Of a stretch of 9,396 nt of DNA, positions 1 through 6,507 are shown one piece after another. Positions within the stretch are counted from its first letter, which is position 1; each line of letters starts with the position of its first letter. The translations under genes and the position numbers were made by a program. The stretch is from assembly GCA_026996955.1 (NCBI GenBank), contig JALWJV010000387.1, forward strand, positions 1-9,396, given 5' to 3'. Under the pieces are notes generated by a model. That model made no database searches and was not told the DNA's origin. It saw only the letters and a program-made list of their open reading frames with translations. This DNA is from Deltaproteobacteria bacterium (GTDB lineage Bacteria; Desulfobacterota; Dissulfuribacteria; Dissulfuribacterales; QOAL01).

Positions 1-63
1 TTCTCCAGAACGGAAAAACAAGACCATTTACCAACCTCATTCAACAAATGCACTGAACAGTTA
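1..63. repeat. Partial dispersed repeat, copy A (right end of a palindromic element)
   Basis: Positions 1-36 match 2457-2492 at 33 of 36 bases without gaps. The shared core is AACGGAAAAACAAGACCATT. The match resumes as the identical 11-mer CTGAACAGTTA at 53-63 and 2511-2521, with a 2-base length difference in the less conserved middle. At the second locus this sequence is the right arm of a long palindrome. Copy A is therefore probably the right end of another such element whose left part lies outside the window. It has no coding potential. It lies downstream of the pgl stop codon. Confidence 0.8.
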
Positions 64-81
64 CCAAATGGCTTAATTTAC

Positions 82-109
82 TTTGAGCCTTGAGCTTTAA
101 GCTTTGAGC
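82..109. repeat. Heptanucleotide tandem repeat, four units
   Basis: Four consecutive 7-bp units are visible: TTTGAGC, CTTGAGC, TTTAAGC and TTTGAGC. The array ends 5 bases before the pgl stop codon (TAG on the minus strand, 117-115), so it falls in the 3' untranslated region of the zwf-pgl transcript. The units differ from the consensus TTTGAGC by at most one base. It does not form a terminator hairpin. It is probably a slippage-prone simple repeat. Confidence 0.75.
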
Positions 110-114
110 TACTT

Positions 115-810
115 CTACGGCGCCCAGTAAACTTCAACCGGCCTTTTTGTATTACGCAACACAAACCGTATGGGCATCTCTTCAGCCGGGCCGTCTTCAA
201 GCGCCTTTTCAAGCACCTTCTTCTTTTCCTCACCCACGATATGCAGAAATATATTGCTGGCAGAAATGATTACAGGAAGTGTCAGGCTCATGCGCTCATG
301 GGGCGCGGTAACAGGGGCAAGTGCCATGCACTTCCTGCCGGAATTCATATCCGTTGCCGCAGCAAGTTTTTCAGCACCTGGAAACAGCGACGCGGTATGC
401 CCATCCCCACCCATACCAAGGATCAGCACATCAAAGGGGAGCGGGACTTTTTTTAGAAGTTCCTCGCACGCCTCCTCACCCTGCCCGGCAGTAGCTGCGC
501 TGTTTTTCATGCCGAAAAATTTCGCGTCAGCTGCCCTGTCCTTGAGAAGATGGGTACGGACAAGCCTCTCGTTTGAGTCCGCATCATCAGGCTCAACCCA
601 CCTCTCATCCACAGGGAATATCACCACGTCCTTCCAGGGGATGTCCATGCCTGAAAGATGCTCAAACAGAGCAACCGGGGTCGTACCCCCTGAAACCGCA
701 AGGCTTGCCCTGCCCTTTTTCTCCACGCTGAGAGCAAGCAGGGATGCAACCTTGCCTGCCAGTTCTTTCACAAGGGCCTGTCTGTCTGAAAATTCATGTA
801 AATTCAACAA
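115..810 (-). CDS. pgl: 6-phosphogluconolactonase (Pgl, DevB/SOL type)
   Basis: This cytoplasmic enzyme hydrolyses 6-phosphoglucono-1,5-lactone to 6-phosphogluconate, the second step of the oxidative pentose phosphate pathway. The 231-residue product has the usual family length and the expected motifs in order: SGGTTP (40-45), DERWV (68-72) followed by a Ser-Asn pair (79-80), LGMGGDGHTASLFPG (131-145) and PHERMSLTLP (170-179). The frame stays open up to GTG 828, which overlaps zwf. TTG 810 is preferred because GGAGGAG at 825-819 lies 8 nt upstream of it. That start gives an N-terminus of MLNLHEF, and the gene begins 5 nt after the zwf stop. The order zwf-pgl matches the pathway order and implies co-transcription, probably with translational coupling. 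The next in-frame TTG (807) cannot be excluded as the start. Confidence 0.96.
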   Translation of the reverse strand: MLNLHEFSDRQALVKELAGKVASLLALSVEKKGRASLAVSGGTTPVALFEHLSGMDIPWKDVVIFPVDERWVEPDDADSNERLVRTHLLKDRAADAKFFGMKNSAATAGQGEEACEELLKKVPLPFDVLILGMGGDGHTASLFPGAEKLAAATDMNSGRKCMALAPVTAPHERMSLTLPVIISASNIFLHIVGEEKKKVLEKALEDGPAEEMPIRFVLRNTKRPVEVYWAP

Positions 811-815
811 GGCAG

Positions 816-2279
816 TTACTCCTCCCACTCCCTTCCATCCCGGGCAAGAAGCGCCACGGAACCCACGGGTCCCCAGCTTCCGGCAGGATAGGGCTTGGGA
901 GGTTCATTGCTCTGTCTCCACGCCTCCTGGATGGAATCTATCCACTGCCACGAACGCTCTACCTCGTCACGGTGGACAAACAGGGCCTGGTTCCCACGGG
1001 TAATTTCAAGGAGCAGTCGTTCATAGGCATCGGCAATACGCTCGCCCTTGAAGGCATCGGAGAAGCTGAGATCAAGCATTGTGCGCTGAAGCCGCACGCC
1101 CTGGCCAATACCAGGCACCTTGTTCAGCATCTCAATCTCAACCCCCTCGTCAGGCTGGAGTTTTATAATCAGCTTGTTTGGGGGAAGGCTCCTGTAGGAT
1201 TCGGAAAAGATGTTATGAGGCAGTTTCTTGAAGTTAATCACCACCTCGGAACGCTTGGTCGCCATTGCCTTTCCGGTGCGCAGATAAAACGGCACATCTG
1301 CCCAGCGCCAGTTGTCTATGTCCACCCTGATGGCTACAAAGGTCTCGGTGGTGGATTCAGGGTTTCCGCCCTCTTCCTCAAGGTAGCCTGGGACAGGTCT
1401 TCCCTTGATGAACCCAGGCCCATACTGCCCGCGCACCACCTTTTCATCCACGTTTTCAATGGTGATGGGGCGCAGTGCCTTCAGCACCTTCAGTTTCTCA
1501 TTGCGCAGGCTGTCGCCATGAAGGTTTACCGGGGGCTCCATTGCCACCAGGGTAAGGATCTGCATAAGGTGGTTCTGCACCATGTCCCTGAGCTGACCCG
1601 CCTTGTCAAAGTAGCCCCAACGCCCCTCAATCCCCACCTCCTCGGCAACCGTAATCTGCACATGATCAATGGTGTTGTGATCCCAGTTTGTGGTGAAGAT
1701 GGAGTTTGCAAAACGCAGGGCAATGAGATTCATCACCGTCTCCTTGCCCAGGTAGTGATCAATACGGTATATCTGGTCCTCGTTAAAGAAACGGGCAACC
1801 GTGTCATTTATCTCCCTGGAACTTGCCAGGTCCCGGCCAATAGGCTTTTCAAGCACCACCCTTGCAGTTGGAGTAATCACGCCTGCATGGTCAAGCCCGG
1901 TGCAGATGTCATCAAACAGGAAGGGGGCAACGGAAAAATAGCTGATGAACACCCTGGTCTCCTGGTCAAGAACCTCTCTCAGGCGCCCATACTCATCAGG
2001 CACATCCAGGTTGATAAGTACGTAATGGAGCCTTGAAAGCAGACGCTCCATGACGTTGGTTTCAAGAGGCTCCTTTACAAAGGTCTCAAGGGCATCACGC
2101 ATCTGGCTTACAAATTCCTCCTGCGTGATGTCGTGCCTGGCCACCCCTATGATGCGGGTGTCCTGGTGCAGAAGCTCTGCCCTGTCAAGCTGGTACAGTG
2201 ATGGAAGGAGTTTTCGCCTGGAAAGGTCTCCAAGCACACCAAAAATGGTGAAATCACACGCCTGTAAACTATCACTCAT
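816..2279 (-). CDS. zwf: Glucose-6-phosphate 1-dehydrogenase
   Basis: This cytoplasmic enzyme oxidises glucose-6-phosphate to 6-phosphogluconolactone with reduction of NADP(+) or NAD(+). It is the entry step of the oxidative pentose phosphate and Entner-Doudoroff pathways. The 487-residue product is full length (about 490 is typical). The N-terminal Rossmann segment has FGVLGDLSRRKLLPSLYQL (13-31), a GxxGDL variant of the common GASGDL dinucleotide-binding loop. Next come EKPIG (144-148), the signature RIDHYLGKE (172-180) and GIEGRWGYFDKAG followed by RDMVQNH (231-237), whose His237 corresponds to the catalytic base. The C-terminal substrate domain includes NWRWADVPFYLRTGK. The sequence resembles E. 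coli Zwf closely throughout. AAGGA (2292-2288) lies 8 nt before ATG 2279. The repeat element at 2315-2484 lies immediately upstream, and pgl follows 5 nt after the stop. Confidence 0.98.
   Translation of the reverse strand: MSDSLQACDFTIFGVLGDLSRRKLLPSLYQLDRAELLHQDTRIIGVARHDITQEEFVSQMRDALETFVKEPLETNVMERLLSRLHYVLINLDVPDEYGRLREVLDQETRVFISYFSVAPFLFDDICTGLDHAGVITPTARVVLEKPIGRDLASSREINDTVARFFNEDQIYRIDHYLGKETVMNLIALRFANSIFTTNWDHNTIDHVQITVAEEVGIEGRWGYFDKAGQLRDMVQNHLMQILTLVAMEPPVNLHGDSLRNEKLKVLKALRPITIENVDEKVVRGQYGPGFIKGRPVPGYLEEEGGNPESTTETFVAIRVDIDNWRWADVPFYLRTGKAMATKRSEVVINFKKLPHNIFSESYRSLPPNKLIIKLQPDEGVEIEMLNKVPGIGQGVRLQRTMLDLSFSDAFKGERIADAYERLLLEITRGNQALFVHRDEVERSWQWIDSIQEAWRQSNEPPKPYPAGSWGPVGSVALLARDGREWEE
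819..825 (-). promoter_or_regulatory. Ribosome binding site of pgl, inside zwf
   Basis: On the minus strand GGAGGAG is an almost perfect Shine-Dalgarno sequence with an 8-nt spacer to TTG 810. It also encodes the final Trp-Glu-Glu of zwf. Ribosomes finishing zwf would clear or re-use the site, which suggests coupled translation. It decides the pgl start, because the upstream GTG at 828 has no such site before it. Confidence 0.75.
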
Positions 2280-2314
2280 TTTACTTTTCCTTTTTGTATC
2301 TATTCAGTGTGGGG

Positions 2315-2484
2315 AATGGTCTTGTTTTGGAGTGACTCTGAGGAATTTCGTAGTTTTTCCTGGCGAAGCGAAGCCACAAAAATCGCGTCTGTCTGAGCGA
2401 GGGACGAGCGAGTTTCGCGATTTTGGCGTAGCGAGCCTTAGAAAAACAAGAAATTATTCACCGGAACGGAAAAACAAGACCATT
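2315..2484. repeat. Long imperfect palindromic element (MITE- or REP-like)
   Basis: The ends are a perfect 14-bp inverted repeat: AATGGTCTTGTTTT (2315-2328) and AAAACAAGACCATT (2471-2484). A central inverted repeat, AAAATCGCG (2379-2387) and CGCGATTTT (2416-2424), encloses a 28-nt loop that contains GAGCGAG twice (2395-2401, 2406-2412). The stretches between also align when inverted: the complement of 2341-2363 (GCCAGGAAAAACTACGAAAT) resembles GCCTTAGAAAAACAAGAAAT at 2435-2454. The whole unit is therefore one imperfect palindrome with arms of about 70 nt. It has no transposase and no convincing open frame, and I see no clear target-site duplication. It lies between glgP and zwf, so a transcript crossing it would fold into a long stem-loop. 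No U-tract follows, so it is not a classical terminator. A non-autonomous transposon or a REP/BIME-type repeat fits best. Confidence 0.75.
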
Positions 2485-2521
2485 TACGAACCATAATTAT
2501 TGTCAATATGCTGAACAGTTA
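2457..2521. repeat. Dispersed repeat, copy B (overlaps the palindromic element and the glgP stop codon)
   Basis: This is the direct-repeat partner of positions 1-63: 33 of 36 bases match at 2457-2492, plus the exact 11-mer CTGAACAGTTA at 2511-2521. The last three bases of that 11-mer (2519-2521) are the complement of the glgP TAA stop, so the repeat boundary reaches the end of the glgP frame. The two copies have the same orientation, lie about 2.46 kb apart and bracket zwf-pgl. A TTGACA hexamer (2506-2501, minus) also lies here, but no good -10 box follows it. Confidence 0.75.
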
Positions 2522-5041
2522 GTCCTTTTTTATTGGCGGGGCAAAGGCTATGCCGTCTTCAGGCATAGACTCCCACTTAAGCTCCACAGGGAATGGCTTT
2601 ACGTGCCATATATCCCTGGCATAATCCTGAATGGAACGATCCGATGAGAACTTGCCCATGCGGATGGCATTAAGTATTGACATCCTGGTCCACGCCTTCT
2701 TGTCCTGGTACAGCTTGCTTACCTCTTCCTGGCAGTCAATGTATGAACGGTAATCAGCAAACAGCGTGTACTGGTCATCGTAGAGCAGGGAATCAACAAG
2801 GGGTTTGAAAAGCTCACGATCACCGTGAGAGAAGAATCCGGATGATATCAGGTCAATGGCGCGTTTCAGTTCTTCATCCCTGTTGTAATAATCCATTGGC
2901 CTGTAGCCGGATGCCTTTAGCGCCATAACCTCCTCAACTGTAAGGCCAAAGAGGAAGAAATTCTCAGGGCCTACCTCTTCGCGTATCTCCACGTTGGCAC
3001 CGTCCAGGGTGCCGATTGTAAGCGCTCCGTTCATGGAAAACTTCATGTTTCCTGTGCCAGATGCCTCCATTCCCGCCTGGGAAATCTGCTCGGACAGGTC
3101 AGACATGGGATAGACTGTGTGGCCTATCTTCACGTTGTAGTTGGGAATAAAGTACACCTTGATCCTGTCCTTTACGTCAGGATCCTTGTTCACCACCCCT
3201 GCCACCGAGGTTATAAGCTTTATCATAAGCTTTGCCATGAAGTAGCCAGGGGCAGCCTTTCCGCCAAAGATGAATACACGGGGCGTAATGTCAGCATCAG
3301 GATCTGCCTTTATGCGGTTGTACAGCGTGATAATGTGAAGCACGTTAAGGTGCTGGCGTTTGTACTCATGAATCCTCTTGACCTGCACATCAAACATGGC
3401 AGCGGGGTCAACCTTGACACCCAGGTTGCGGGCTGCAAGGTTGGCAACGTCCTGCTTGTTCTGCTCCTTGACCTTGCGCCATGCCTCCTGGAATGCAGGA
3501 TCATCCGCCTGTTTTTCAAGCTGGCGCAGCTCGTCAAGATGCGTAAGCCACCTCTCACCAATGGCATCGGTAAGAAGGGCGGTAAGGCGCGGATTGCTGA
3601 CAGCGATCCAGCGCCTCGGAGTGACGCCGTTTGTAACATTCCTGATCTTGTCCGGATACATCTGGTTCCAGTCAGCAAGGGTATGCTTGCGAAGCAGCTC
3701 TGTGTGCATTGCCGCAACGCCGTTTATTGCCTTTGAACCCACGCATGCAAGGTTTGCCATGCGGACATAGCGCGGTCCGGATTCGTCTATGATTGACATG
3801 CGGCTTACCCTGCCGTCATCACCTGGAAACCTTATCCTTACCTCGTCCAGGAAACGACTGTTTATCTCGTAAATTATCTCCATGTGCCGCGGAAGAAGGC
3901 TTGCAAAGAGGTCAATTGGCCACTTCTCCATTGCCTCAGGCAGGAGTGTATGGTTTGTGTAGTTCAGGGTCTCAGTAGTTATCTTCCAGGCGGTGTCCCA
4001 GTCGTAGGAATGTTCATCCATGAGGAGACGCATAAGTTCAGGCACTGCAACAGAGGGGTGGGTATCGTTAAGCTGTGCCTGGAAATCATCGGCAAAGTCA
4101 TCAAGGTTTTCATGGGTGAGAAGGTGAATACGAATCATGTCCTGCAGAGAACATGACACAAAGAAGTACTGCTGCTGGAGCCTCAGCTGCTTGCCCTGGA
4201 ACTGTTCATCATTAGGGTAAAGCACCTTTGTAAGGGTCTCAGCCTTTATCTTTTCCTCAACCGCACCGTAGTAGTCGCCAATATTAAATTCCTCAAAATC
4301 AAAGGATGAGTGTGCTGTGGCGCTCCAGAGCCGAAGCAGGTTTACATTGTTTACCTTGTAGCCCGGAATCGGGGTGTCGTATGGTACGCCGATCACCACC
4401 ATTCCAGGAACCCAGCGCCATTTAAGCTTGCCGTCCTCCCCCTTGTATGTCTCGGTATGACCACCGAATCCTACCTCACAGGTAAGATCAGGGCGCTTCA
4501 GCTCCCACGGGTTCCCCTGGCGCAGCCAGCAGTCACTGATCTCCTTCTGCCAGCCGTCAACAATCTCCTGGTCAAACATGCCGTACTCATAACGGATGCC
4601 ATATCCTATTGCAGGAATCTGCAGGGTGGCCAGGGAATCCATGTAGCATGCCGCTAGCCTTCCAAGGCCGCCGTTACCAAGCCCCGGCTCCTCCTCATGG
4701 TCAATAAGCTCCTTTAGATCAAGCCCGACCTCTCGGGCAGCCTGCTCAAACTGATCATAAAGCCCCATGCAGACCAGGTTGTTGTGAAGGTGCGGGCCTG
4801 TAAGAAATTCAGCGGATAAATAGCAGACTATCCGGGAATCCCGCTCAAGCACCGTTTCGGCAAAGTGAAAAAAAAGCCGTTGAATCCTGTCACGCAGCGT
4901 CTGGGCAACTGCCAGGTAGTAATCATTTTTGGAGGCAGTAGCCGAAATGGCTCCCTCCCTGTAAAAAAGATTATAGGCAAATGCCCGTTTAAGTTCTTTA
5001 ACCTGATCCTGGTACGAATCATTCTTTTTGGGACGTCCCAT
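2519..5041 (-). CDS. glgP: Glycogen/maltodextrin phosphorylase
   Basis: This cytoplasmic, pyridoxal-phosphate-dependent enzyme (family GT35) cleaves terminal alpha-1,4-glucosyl units of glycogen with phosphate and releases glucose-1-phosphate. The 840-residue product has the full family length (about 800-850). Visible signatures are LGNGGLGRLAACYMDSLATL (121-140), QLNDTHP (323-329), RNVTNGVTPRRW (467-478), VQVKRIHEYKRQ (552-563) and the PLP site EASGTGNMKFSMNGALTIGT (659-678), in which Lys667 carries the cofactor. The frame is open to TTG 5089, but ATG 5041 is chosen because AGGAG lies 6 nt before it. The product then begins MGRPKKN and the upstream 16 residues have no family counterpart. The gene is followed by zwf-pgl on the same strand across a 239-nt gap filled by a repeat. 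Preference for glycogen or maltodextrin cannot be read from the sequence. Confidence 0.97.
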   Translation of the reverse strand: MGRPKKNDSYQDQVKELKRAFAYNLFYREGAISATASKNDYYLAVAQTLRDRIQRLFFHFAETVLERDSRIVCYLSAEFLTGPHLHNNLVCMGLYDQFEQAAREVGLDLKELIDHEEEPGLGNGGLGRLAACYMDSLATLQIPAIGYGIRYEYGMFDQEIVDGWQKEISDCWLRQGNPWELKRPDLTCEVGFGGHTETYKGEDGKLKWRWVPGMVVIGVPYDTPIPGYKVNNVNLLRLWSATAHSSFDFEEFNIGDYYGAVEEKIKAETLTKVLYPNDEQFQGKQLRLQQQYFFVSCSLQDMIRIHLLTHENLDDFADDFQAQLNDTHPSVAVPELMRLLMDEHSYDWDTAWKITTETLNYTNHTLLPEAMEKWPIDLFASLLPRHMEIIYEINSRFLDEVRIRFPGDDGRVSRMSIIDESGPRYVRMANLACVGSKAINGVAAMHTELLRKHTLADWNQMYPDKIRNVTNGVTPRRWIAVSNPRLTALLTDAIGERWLTHLDELRQLEKQADDPAFQEAWRKVKEQNKQDVANLAARNLGVKVDPAAMFDVQVKRIHEYKRQHLNVLHIITLYNRIKADPDADITPRVFIFGGKAAPGYFMAKLMIKLITSVAGVVNKDPDVKDRIKVYFIPNYNVKIGHTVYPMSDLSEQISQAGMEASGTGNMKFSMNGALTIGTLDGANVEIREEVGPENFFLFGLTVEEVMALKASGYRPMDYYNRDEELKRAIDLISSGFFSHGDRELFKPLVDSLLYDDQYTLFADYRSYIDCQEEVSKLYQDKKAWTRMSILNAIRMGKFSSDRSIQDYARDIWHVKPFPVELKWESMPEDGIAFAPPIKKD

Positions 5042-5047
5042 TAGAAA

Positions 5048-5052
5048 CTCCT
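5048..5052 (-). promoter_or_regulatory. Ribosome binding site of glgP
   Basis: AGGAG on the minus strand (within CCAGGAG, 5054-5048) has a 6-nt spacer, TTTCTA, to ATG 5041. It sets the glgP start at the MGRPKKN methionine rather than at the upstream in-frame TTG 5089. Confidence 0.8.
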
Positions 5053-5172
5053 GGTGGTTTAAAATTTTAATCTGGTGAATATCGACCAACCGACTATGCG
5101 GAAAGACTGCTGTCCTGGGGGGATTCCACTGATTGACTCAGGCGTCCAGCAGGACACCAGAGAATAACCTAG

Positions 5173-5178
5173 ATTATA
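5173..5178 (-). promoter_or_regulatory. Candidate -10 box of the glgP promoter
   Basis: On the minus strand a perfect TATAAT lies about 130 nt upstream of the glgP start. A 17-nt spacer leads back to TTTCCT, a poor -35 hexamer. A better-looking TTGCAT lies too far away (23 nt). The box sits within CCTATAATCTAGG, whose CCTA and TAGG ends are inverted, so a binding factor is possible. Downstream, the leader contains a 7-bp inverted repeat, TGTCCTG (5111-5117) and CAGGACA (5150-5156). This is a reasonable but unproven promoter. Confidence 0.4.
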
Positions 5179-5248
5179 GGATATGACAGAACGAGAGGAA
5201 AATGCAAGAGAAACTAACAGCCTCATTGCATGAACAACTATTTTCATC

Positions 5249-5290
5249 AAAAAAAATAACAGGGAACGCCCAGAACGGGCGCACCCTGTT
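5249..5290 (-). terminator. Rho-independent terminator after the exported protein gene
   Basis: On the minus strand AACAGGG (5290-5284) pairs with CCCTGTT (5264-5258). Inside these an additional CGCCC/GGGCG stem continues across one T-T mismatch and one G-T pair, closing on the 5-nt loop GTTCT. The hairpin is followed by A and then eight T (5256-5249). This is a strong intrinsic terminator for the gene ending at 5337. It insulates that gene from glgP, so glgP needs its own promoter. The plus-strand side also has a T-rich stretch (5289-5298), so it may work in both directions. Confidence 0.9.
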
Positions 5291-5298
5291 TTTATTTT

Positions 5299-5318
5299 AC
5301 TTCCTGAAAGCAGGAAGT
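5299..5318. other. Perfect 8-bp hairpin between stop codon and terminator
   Basis: ACTTCCTG (5299-5306) and CAGGAAGT (5311-5318) form an exact inverted repeat with a 4-nt loop. It lies between the stop at 5337 and the terminator hairpin and has no U-tract of its own on either strand. It probably forms a second 3'-end stem-loop, for example protecting the messenger RNA from exonucleases. A protein-binding site is an alternative. Confidence 0.6.
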
Positions 5319-5336
5319 TGAATCATTCAAGACTCG

Positions 5337-6293
5337 TTACTTTTTGACCTGTTTTACATCACTAATAGTCAAGCCACCCGGTGCCAGCGTAAACTTGAGG
5401 CCCTTCTGGGTGGATTTGAGTTTAATTACCACGCCCTTGTCATTTTTAAGTGTGGAAGCTGAACCTCCGGCAATGAATGTAGCGCCTGCCTGACCTGAAA
5501 TATATGTACCCTCAAGGTCCTGGCCCACCACAAGGTGATACACATCACCTGCTGCCTCTATGGTGGATATTCCCACGTCTATAATGCTCAGTCCCTTGAC
5601 CTTGAATGTCCAGGTGGTGCCATCATACATGGTCATGGTGCCACTTCCCCATTCATAACCAATGCCAGCGGCAACTGAAGTTGTCTTGAGCTTGATGGTT
5701 CCGGAAACCTTGGGGGCAGGCTCAACCTGCACGGCGTAAAGGGTGGTAAAGGTGGCTTCCACCCTGTCACCTTTCTTTACCTTGTCAAGGTCTATATCTT
5801 TTGAAGCCTTGAGGATAACCGTCTTCTTGGCGCCCTGGATCTTCACGGTCCTGTCTTTTTTATTGACCTGCTCAACAACACCCACGGCGTGTATGGTCTG
5901 ACGGATGGCGCCACCTGGCTTGTCGCCCTTGGGGGCCCTCATGAGTTCTATAACATCCAGGCGGCTGGGCTTTTCACCATCTGCCGGTTTAAGGTCTATC
6001 ATAAGTCCGGTGTAGTAGCCAACCAGGACAAGATCACCCCGCTTGATCTGGTCAAAGTTGCGTACCTCAGGCCCAGCCACAAATGTAAACTCGTTATCAC
6101 CATCCTTCAGTGTAAGTTCACGGGTTTCAGGACTGATGGCAGTAACAACGGCTACTGCTACCGCGGATGACGAAATACCATCCTTACCTATGATTTCATC
6201 ATTTCCGGCCATCACCGATGTAGCAAAAAGCGGGGTTAAAAGTAGTGCCATAATCATGGCAAAAATGGACAGCTTCATGTCTTTTATCTGCAT
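5337..6293 (-). CDS. Exported protein with two tandem beta-rich repeats and a DUF1134/EipA-like C-terminal domain
   Basis: The function is unknown. The 318-residue product has a Sec signal peptide (charged start MQIKDMK, hydrophobic stretch 9-24, likely cleavage after VMA at 27-29), so it should be periplasmic. Residues 45-103 and 135-192 align as an internal duplication: VAVVTAISPETRELTLKDG against VGVVEQVNKKDRTVKIQG, each ending in a (K)RGDLVLV or KKGDRVEA segment. The pattern resembles small OB-fold domains such as DUF5666. Residues 197-313 are glycine- and beta-rich (YEWGSGTM, KVKGLSIIDVGIS, DLEGTYISGQAGATF, GLKFTLAPGG). From memory this resembles the DUF1134 family (EipA, an envelope-integrity protein of Brucella), but I could not verify the match. 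AAGGAG (6306-6301) lies 7 nt before ATG 6293. The gene is monocistronic: a terminator follows, and yegS diverges upstream. Confidence 0.85.
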   Translation of the reverse strand: MQIKDMKLSIFAMIMALLLTPLFATSVMAGNDEIIGKDGISSSAVAVAVVTAISPETRELTLKDGDNEFTFVAGPEVRNFDQIKRGDLVLVGYYTGLMIDLKPADGEKPSRLDVIELMRAPKGDKPGGAIRQTIHAVGVVEQVNKKDRTVKIQGAKKTVILKASKDIDLDKVKKGDRVEATFTTLYAVQVEPAPKVSGTIKLKTTSVAAGIGYEWGSGTMTMYDGTTWTFKVKGLSIIDVGISTIEAAGDVYHLVVGQDLEGTYISGQAGATFIAGGSASTLKNDKGVVIKLKSTQKGLKFTLAPGGLTISDVKQVKK

Positions 6294-6409
6294 AAAGAGA
6301 CTCCTTGGAAGAAAAAATTAAAAGACCAACACAATACCCAATTAAGACTACCATACTCTTTTTTATCTACAGAAACAAACAAAACTTTTAATCTCTATTC
6401 TCTTTTTCT

Positions 6410-6436
6410 TTGAAAACAATCTTGTTATACCATAAT
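6410..6436 (+). promoter_or_regulatory. Possible promoter for yegS
   Basis: TTGAAA (6410-6415) and CATAAT (6431-6436) are separated by 15 nt, which is shorter than the 17-nt optimum. They lie in the AT-rich divergent region 6294-6507, 71 nt upstream of the TTG start. No other pair on the plus strand looks better. The region must also hold a minus-strand promoter for the exported protein gene, where TATAAC (6430-6425) is one possible -10 box with no good -35 partner. Confidence 0.25.
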
Positions 6437-6495
6437 TACCTGAACTTTAACGTGGCACAGGAAGCAGGGGCTTCCGATTCATAAGTTCTCAAACC

Positions 6496-6501
6496 GGGGG
6501 T
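6496..6501 (+). promoter_or_regulatory. Possible ribosome binding site for the TTG start of yegS
   Basis: GGGGGT can pair with the 16S anti-Shine-Dalgarno ACCUCC with one G-U pair. It lies 6 nt before TTG 6508. It supports the longer reading, but the alternative ATG 6556 fits the family alignment about as well. Confidence 0.4.
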
Positions 6502-6507
6502 CGCAAC

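Noticed and set aside
744..2036. 430-codon plus-strand open frame opposite zwf, plus a 277-codon one opposite pgl (170-1003)
   Set aside because: Both lie antisense to genes with unmistakable family motifs. Their translations show no recognisable domain, and they arise from codon bias on the coding strand.
2315..2484. Palindromic element read as a rho-independent terminator of glgP
   Set aside because: The stem is far longer than usual and imperfect, and no run of T follows it on the minus strand.
2501..2506. TTGACA on the minus strand as the -35 box of a zwf promoter
   Set aside because: No acceptable -10 hexamer lies 16-18 nt downstream; the nearest (TAAATG) is at 14 nt and poor.
3211..3236. 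Repeated ATAAGCTTT in glgP
   Set aside because: It encodes the Lys-Leu-Met-Ile-Lys-Leu segment of the conserved protein; the repetition follows from the amino acids.
6453..6475. TGGCAC (6454-6459) as a possible sigma-54 -24 element upstream of yegS
   Set aside because: No GC dinucleotide with a TTGCA-like context follows at the required 10-bp spacing.
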